Source of the DNA: Uranotaenia lowii
Taxonomy: Eukaryota > Arthropoda > Insecta > Diptera > Culicidae
Assembly: GCF_029784155.1 (NCBI RefSeq)
Contig: NC_073692.1
Coordinates: 334,499,131 to 334,563,130, forward strand
Reading direction: 5' to 3'
DNA: 64,000 bases
The translations under genes and the position numbers were made by a program. Under the pieces are notes generated by a model, which saw only the letters and a program-made list of their open reading frames with translations, did no database searches and was not told the origin of the DNA. This document shows positions 58,575 to 64,000 of the stretch, piece by piece; position 1 is the stretch's first letter; each line of letters begins with the position of its first letter.

Positions 58575-58682
58575 CTTTTCTTTGGGATGTATTGTGAATG
58601 AGTATTGTTTGTTGCTACTCCGAGGATACGGTAAAACTATTGTAAACTTAGCTATCACGCCTTGAAAGTCAAATTAATAATT

Positions 58683-59030
58683 TTCTTACGTGACTAACAA
58701 AGCGATGCCGAATTTTGCTTTTTTGCAGATCCAAATGATGCCTCGTTTTAAGATCGTTTTGAAAGCTTAATGATGCTAAATTTTGCTATCATTGTAAATT
58801 ATGTGATGCCTTATATTAGCATCATTGTGCTCTCCAAGCTCTCAGAAATCGAGGTGTAGTTAGGGTCTCAGTTTTAGCAAAATTTGGTATCACTTTGCTA
58901 ACCAAGTATGAAAATTTGTGCTCTCATTTTTGCTGTGTACCACCTTATGTCAAGCAAAATGAGAGCAAATTTGGCCCTCAGGGCGTGATAGCAAAATTTG
59001 CTATAATTTTGCCATAAAAGTCTGCTCGGG
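58683..59030. repeat. CTCGGG-ended periodic repeat, left partner of an inverted pair
   Basis: Ends in ATAAAAGTCTGCTCGGG at 59029. It pairs with 59303-59650 over about 300 bases (GGGCGTGATAGCAAA, ACCACCTTATGTCAAGCAAA, GTGTAGTTAGGGTCTCAG and their reverse complements). Internally it is built of TGATGCC / TTTTGCTATC phrases. Confidence 0.7.
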
Positions 59031-59302
59031 TTGCCAGCGACAATATTCTCCAGTTCTCTTATTGGCCAAATTACTCAATTCCTTTCTGATTTTAAGCCAT
59101 CTGAATGCACTGCTGGTTACAGAAAGAACAGGACGATGATTTTCTCACTTGAAGCCCGCGCGGGAGCAAAACCATTTCAAAATTTGCAAACATGGCGAAC
59201 ATTCTATCATATACGATTTATACAGACTTCAGACGACATTTTCTACAATCTTTTCACTATGCAATTTGAATTCCGATTCGCAACACAATTGTTAACGACT
59301 TC
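59031..59302. other. 272-base unique spacer between inverted repeat partners
   Basis: Composition is more balanced than the arms, and the text does not occur elsewhere in the window. A plus frame of 107 codons (59031-59354) covers it and runs into the right arm; it contains no domain I recognise. It may be host DNA caught between two insertions or cargo of a foldback element. Confidence 0.4.
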
Positions 59303-59780
59303 CCGAGCAGACTTTTATGGCAAAATTATGGCAAATTTTGCTATCACGCCCTGAGAGTTTAATTTGCTATCATTTTGCTTGACATAAGGTGGTACACAGC
59401 AAAAATGAGAGCACAAATTTTCATACTTGGTTAGCAAAGTGATACCAAATTTTGCTAAAACTGAGACCCAAACTACACCTCGTTTTCCGAGAGCTTGGAG
59501 AGCATAATGATGTCAATATTAAGCATCACATATTTTTCAATAAAAGCAAGATTTGGCATCATTATGCTTTCAAAATTTTTATGAAAACTGCAGAATAACA
59601 AGGTATAGTTAAGGTTTCATTGAAAGCAAAATATGACATTACTTTGCTGTCCGCGTTTGAAAATTTTGATTTCATTTTTGCGCTGTGTACTACTTTAAAT
59701 CAACCTAAATGAAAGCAAATTTGGATTTCAAAGCGTGATAGCAAAATTTAGTTAAATTTTTCAATGTATCTATAATGAAA
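59303..59780. repeat. CCCGAG-started periodic repeat, right partner of an inverted pair
   Basis: Begins CCCGAGCAGACTTTTATGGC. It mirrors 58683-59030 to about 59620, then continues with looser GAAAGCAAAATATGACAT-type phrases to about 59780. Confidence 0.65.
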
Positions 59781-60474
59781 TACGTTTAGAGAATGCGTTG
59801 ATTAGAGGAGGAATGCAATATTTCGAAACAAAAATTTCCTTTCCTTAGATTAAACGCCTGAAGTTATACTAGAAAACAAAATTGTACAATCATAGAACAA
59901 ATTTTTTTACTAGGACGAATCTGCTAATAAAAAAAAGAAGAAAAAACCATTGGTAATTTTAAATATCTGAGTATAGTCCACGTTTAAAATGTGCATGTGA
60001 GTTTAATCAGAAGAGCTTATTCTTAGAATCTATGGACGTGACGAGAAGTGATTTATTAGACACTCGAATAAAAGTTTTCAGAATACTTTAACGCTGATAT
60101 GAAGGAGGAATGTTGAGTCATGAACGAATATGGATGTTGAATTTGGACTATATTACCGGAAAATCAATTCCTAATAAAAACTGAAATCCAAAAATGATAT
60201 AAAAATCAGAATTTAATATGAGTGTGTGAAATCAGAATCTGCATCTCCTATTTAAACTATAATTTGGATTTGGTAGGATTTAGGGGAGATGAACGGTGAC
60301 CTCAACTCCCAAAAAAATTTGATCAAAATACATATGCAGAAACATCGAATAAAGAAACACAACTTTAAAGAGTTGCTTTGAAGAAAACTGAGGAACGAAC
60401 ATGAGGCGTCCAAAATAACCAAATGTGCCAAGTTTATTCGTTAAATAAACATAAATGAGCTTCTCCCTAGTACA
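59781..60474. other. AT-rich spacer, nothing recognised
   Basis: No coding frame, paired termini or RNA gene seen. Confidence 0.4.
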
Positions 60475-60836
60475 TTATAAAAACCGATGCTAAATTCCCA
60501 GAATAAGTCCCCAACCCGTTGCATAAGGAAAGGCGATTTTTCGAGATATGAACTGTATAATCAATCTAGTTGGGTAACACTTATTTTAGACCAGGGGATT
60601 TATTTTGGACCACCCTGTCTAGCGCTGTTATAACGAATCATGAAAAAATTCAATGCAATATATTTTAGTGCCCGGGCTTCAACTATATTTGTTGAAAATT
60701 TTAATGATTAGTTGTTTCAAAAGAGAGCCGAATAAGGTGGTTGTCTCGAAAAATCGTATTTCCTTATGCAACGAGTTGAGGTTTATTCATCCCTAGTTGA
60801 GCACTTATTCTGGGAATTCAGCATTTGATTTTTTAT
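60475..60836. mobile_element. Foldback element, CCCAGAATAAGT outer and ACTTATTTT inner arms
   Basis: The outer arms pair: ATGCTAAATTCCCAGAATAA near 60487 with TTATTCTGGGAATTCAGCAT near 60806, and GTTGCATAAGGAAAGGCGAT near 60528 with the reverse of 60750-60770. The inner part (60575-60740) resembles the 61346-61551 element (CTTATTTT, GGACCA, CCTGTCTAGC, GTGCCCGG), so it is either nested or a longer version of it. The 88-codon frame at 60797-61063 starts in the right arm. Confidence 0.65.
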
Positions 60837-61345
60837 ATGAATTTATTTTTTTGTGCCACCTTTTTGGCAAGAAAAAAGCTAACAAATTTAAATTTCATGA
60901 TGATTGCAAAAAAATGATGTCATTTTGTGGTAAAAGTTTGGTATCAAAACCAGTGTTGCTATTAGTTATGCAACGAGTAAATATGCTCATAAATGCACAG
61001 GAATCGTCGGGTAAAATCGCCCGAAAATGCTTCATGACCAGAAGTAACTCCTCAAAACATTGAACAGTTGAAACTAGCTCATTTTAAGATGCGACCCAGG
61101 TCATCGACGCATTTAACTGAAATCGGTGTTAAATGAGTCATCTCAATCGCATTTGGTGTTGGTCGACAAAAGCATCCTAAAAAAATTAACAATAAATTAC
61201 TATTATTTATTTGATTAAAAACTCACATTCAATTGCAATCATAAAAAAGCTGTTTAATTTTTGAGTTTTAGAAATAGAAATATATTTTGGACAACTCCAT
61301 TCAATTACTTATTATCTCTGAAAAATTTTATTCCATAATTGATAG
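60837..61345. other. No feature recognised
   Basis: Unremarkable sequence with one chance frame. Nothing paired or repeated within the window. Confidence 0.4.
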
Positions 61346-61551
61346 GGTAACGGACTTATTTTGGATCAGAGGACTTATTTTTGATCACCTTGTCTAGCTC
61401 TCTTATAATGCAACTAATAATGAAAAAATAGTGCATTACATTAAGTGCCCGGACCATATTTGTTAAGAAATGTCAGGATTAGTTGCTTTATAAGAGAGCT
61501 AGACAAGGTGGTCCAAAATAGGTCCTCTGGTCCAAAATAAGTCCGTTACCA
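61346..61551. mobile_element. 205 bp MITE, GGTAACGGACTTATTTTGGA termini
   Basis: GGTAACGGACTTATTTTGGA at the left pairs exactly with the reversed right end, and pairing continues for about 60 bases through CACCTTGTCTAGCTCTCTTAT. The spacer of about 90 bases includes GTGCCCGGACCATATTTGTT, shared with the 60.5 kb element. No coding capacity. Confidence 0.8.
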
Positions 61552-62505
61552 TACTGTGTAAACACCACGATATTCAGCTTTATATAAACACTCCAATTTG
61601 GGCGATCAGCAACGAACTTCAGTAACCTAGAACGAACGAACTTCAGTAACCTAGATTTGAAGCCTAAATAAATCTTCACAGGTATCCAACCAACAAAAGA
61701 AAAAAAAAATCTCAGATTATTTGTTGCCTATCTGAAGGCGATTTTAAATTTGCAAGTGAATTTGCAAATTTTGTTCTTGAGAAGCAACAGCATTGTAATT
61801 TAAACATATTTTGAAAATTCCAGATAAATCTCATGGTTTTTTTTAATTTTATTGCTGATCTATAAAAGTGTAAAATAATATTTAAATGATTGAATTTTAT
61901 TAAAATATTATTATAAAATTGTAGTATAAAATTAAAATTAGATTTAATCTCGAAAATCAGGCATTTAGGAAATGCAAGAATTTAAAGCACAGCATTATAG
62001 AGTTGCAGTAAGGTTGAAAACTTAATATTTAATTCCCCTCAAATAAAGCGAATAAAAAAATATACCATGGACTAGAACTTCAGATTAAATCCGTTACTCG
62101 TTCCAGTATATATTAATGATTGGATTTTTCTGTTAATACTTTATTTGAAACGGCTTATAGCCTTTAAAGAGCCAAATTCGTTTTGTATAGTTGGATAAAT
62201 TTTATAAAGTGTAAAATTTACTTTTTAACTTTAATGTATTAAATTCCACATTTAATGTCTCTGTTTTTTAATGAATGTTTAACTAATGAATGCCGAAATT
62301 ACATCATGATAACATTTAATATGGAAAAATATGCAGTAAATCTTTGAACTAACAAAATGAATTTCAAGATATTTAAACTGAAAAATATCGGAAACTAATA
62401 CTGGGCAATTTTGCCAAGGGGTTTAAACAGAATGTTTATTTAATGATTTAAATCCTCCAATGAAAAACAACTAGAACCAAAACAAAAGATTTAAAAAGTA
62501 CATAC
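61552..62505. other. AT-rich; candidate intron of the 62.6 kb gene
   Basis: A 20-base tandem duplication, GAACTTCAGTAACCTAGA, occurs at 61614 and 61638. Otherwise it is AT-rich without coding sequence. If the gene at 62506-62642 is real, this is the start of its next intron. Confidence 0.4.
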
Positions 62506-62642
62506 CGTATTGCATTTGCTTTTGCACTCCATATTGCGTCGTGAAGCCAAAAAAACATAAGGCCATCGACGAGATGATTTGCCATTTCGAAGTAATGCTT
62601 GTTTCCGCTGATAGCCAACGATTTCGGTGTCAATGCTGGCAT
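62506..62642 (-). CDS. Candidate first coding exon of a host gene, minus strand
   Basis: ATG at 62640-62642 opens a frame reading MPALTPKSLAISGNKHYFEM and then ANHLVDGLMFFWLHDAIWSA up to a good 5' splice site, ATACG|GTATGT, after 137 bases (45 codons plus 2). The exon would begin at 62682 after a run of T and CAG, a textbook 3' splice site. An in-frame stop lies between that site and the ATG, so the ATG is the likely start. No signal peptide or domain is recognised. The next exon, to the left on the map, was not found; the 47.4 kb candidate is on the same strand. Confidence 0.5.
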
Positions 62643-62846
62643 TTTCCGCAGGAATGAAGTTTACCAAATATAATCAAAAAGTCTGAAAAAAAAACATTTT
62701 TTTTAATTTAATTTATTCATTACGATGGCCTTTAAGTTACATATAAAAGATTGTATTGAAATCTTTTCTTTCAAATCAGTTCAATTTGTGAAAAAGAATG
62801 AATTTTAATCGAACGACAATGCAAGATTGACGTCTGTTTGACTTAC

Positions 62847-63227
62847 CCAATATTTGGTGGCACTTGCTTCAGAAACTTTGGCCTCAACAGTGCGTGATTA
62901 CTGGACCAGCGATTTCACTGCAGGTCGAATGAATAGTTTTTTTACCAGCAGCTTGCCTATTCGTAACGTGGTTGAGGTTGATGCACTGTTTCCATCGGAG
63001 CCGGTATTTTGGCGAAAAAAAACCGATCTTTCGGACGGAGGGATCATGTAGCCCACCTGAAGCATCATGTCCATAGAACTAGAGCAACAATCACCTAAAT
63101 GTCAAAAACTGTTGTGCGAAGCCAGATTTCCCTTTCGCCTGTAGGGAATACTTTTTTCTTCCTTTGCTGAAAAGGAGTGGTGTTGAAAATTATTCAATTT
63201 TTCAACATGTTTCAAAATATACCTACC
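62847..63227 (-). other. Candidate upstream exons and introns (5' untranslated) of the 62.6 kb gene
   Basis: Reading on the minus strand, three good sites appear in order: CTCAG|GTAGGT (exon end 63227), a 170-base intron to ATGCTTCAG (exon start 63056), then TATTGG|GTAAGT (exon end 62847) and a 164-base intron to the T-rich acceptor at 62683. The 63056-62847 segment has a 49-codon ATG frame (MIPPSERSVFFRQNTGSDGN...) ending in TAA, which may be an upstream ORF. The plus strand is also open for 65 codons here (62854-63051), so strand assignment rests on the splice sites. Confidence 0.4.
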
Positions 63228-64000
63228 TGAGAAAAATATTCTCTCAACGACGGCGAGGCTGCCAGGGGAGTTAATACCGAGAGCATCGGGAGGAGCTTCC
63301 GTACATTCAACGTCCTCTACCTGTTCTCGAAAAATTATTTCGATCCGGATTCCGGCTCTTCCTACTGGATGCGATCAATTTATTTTGCACTATGTCTTAA
63401 GCGATCAAGTAGATTGTTAACCGGAACACAACTGTATCCACGCCGGAAGATTAAAATCTGCTCTGGGATGGACGCCCCGGGAATATTCAACAGGATTACC
63501 GTACCGGAACACAGATCAGCTGTCCTTGTAGACAGGTGAGTCCTCGACCTAGTCGGTGGATGGTATTTACGGTATTTACCTTTTTCCGCGTTCGAAAATT
63601 GCGACCGACCAAACGAATTACATCAGAAAAAACGGACAAAACAGAAGTGGTTTGAGCACAGACTAATATGGGTCGATTCACGATTACGTATTCTCCCTTT
63701 TGTGGTGACAGTTCGCACGTCCTGTTTACAAAATTTAACGAACGAGAAATGGGGTGCGGCGAAATTTTTCGTGTAGCTGCACGGTCAAGAAATTTAACTC
63801 AAAACTCAGTTTAAGGAAAGCAAAAAACCAAGTTCCATTTTGTGAATTAAATTTAGCGCATTTTTTTAGTTTCTCATGTTTATCTCTTTGGAAAAGAACA
63901 GAAAGTTGAAAATTCTTTAAAAAAAAATCGAAAAGGAGGTTTGTTTATTAAAATGTTTCAACATGTTTTCAAATCGCTTCTTCAACAAATTTGTTCTGGA
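63228..64000. other. GC-richer block, possible promoter or first exon; then AT-rich
   Basis: From 63230 to 63560 the composition is balanced. A plus-strand frame without ATG at its start is open from about 63231 to 63536 (about 100 codons), ending at a 5' splice-like GACAG|GTGAGT. On the minus strand the same block would be the first exon of the 62.6 kb gene. A divergent pair of promoters is possible but nothing decides it. From 63560 onward I see no gene. Confidence 0.35.

Noticed and set aside
63231..63536. Plus-strand coding exon ending at GACAG|GTGAGT
   Set aside because: Open for about 100 codons, but no 3' splice site or start was convincing and the minus strand has better connected splice sites; left undecided.

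Overview
This is eukaryotic nuclear DNA with no bacterial or phage gene organisation. It is very AT-rich and dense in homopolymers. Almost every long open frame is a chance frame or part of a transposon. The best clue to the host is a 1.3 kb mariner-like element at 16.8-18.1 kb. Its transposase spacing is D37E, a type described from mosquitoes (the ITm superfamily). Together with a tRNA-related SINE and many short inverted-repeat elements, this suggests a dipteran, probably a mosquito with a large repeat-filled genome. The species assignment is inference.

Layout. 0-10 kb: copies of elements ending in TAGGGGA-type inverted repeats (0.06-0.61, 5.7-6.7 and 9.2-10.0 kb), a decayed Tc1-like element with an 0.8 kb palindrome inside it (6.7-8.4 kb), a 164 bp MITE (3.4 kb), an internally repetitive CTCGGG-ended repeat (4.1-4.6 kb), and two possible host exons on the minus strand (2.19-2.35 and 4.58-4.67 kb). 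10-25 kb: a CCGCGTAAAA-periodic repeat, SINE fragments, old GGTTGCC elements, a GGGACC MITE (16.3 kb), the D37E element, a perfect 47 bp inverted repeat (24.0 kb) and a hAT-type MITE with an exact 8 bp target duplication (24.4 kb). 25-41 kb: a 1.39 kb TA-flanked element, a full SINE with a 12 bp target duplication (30.1 kb), a composite element (30.8-32.6 kb), a 1.7 kb palindrome (33.5-35.2 kb) and a smaller related one (40.6-41.4 kb). 41-64 kb: copies of an old AT-rich repeat (45 and 48 kb), a broken unidentified coding sequence (49.9-50.4 kb), a GC-rich island (50.6-51.6 kb), several hairpin MITEs (54.9, 56.9, 57.5, 60.5, 61.3 kb), and what may be the 5' end of a host gene on the minus strand (63.2-62.5 kb).

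How it fits together. Possible exons at 62.5-63.2, 47.4, 4.6 and 2.2 kb all lie on the minus strand and end at good 5' splice sites. One reading is a single very long minus-strand gene whose introns have filled with nested transposons; they may equally be separate genes or chance frames. No intact transposase is visible, so the elements here would depend on proteins encoded elsewhere. Element boundaries were read by eye and are usually good to a few bases where terminal repeats pair, and to tens of bases otherwise.
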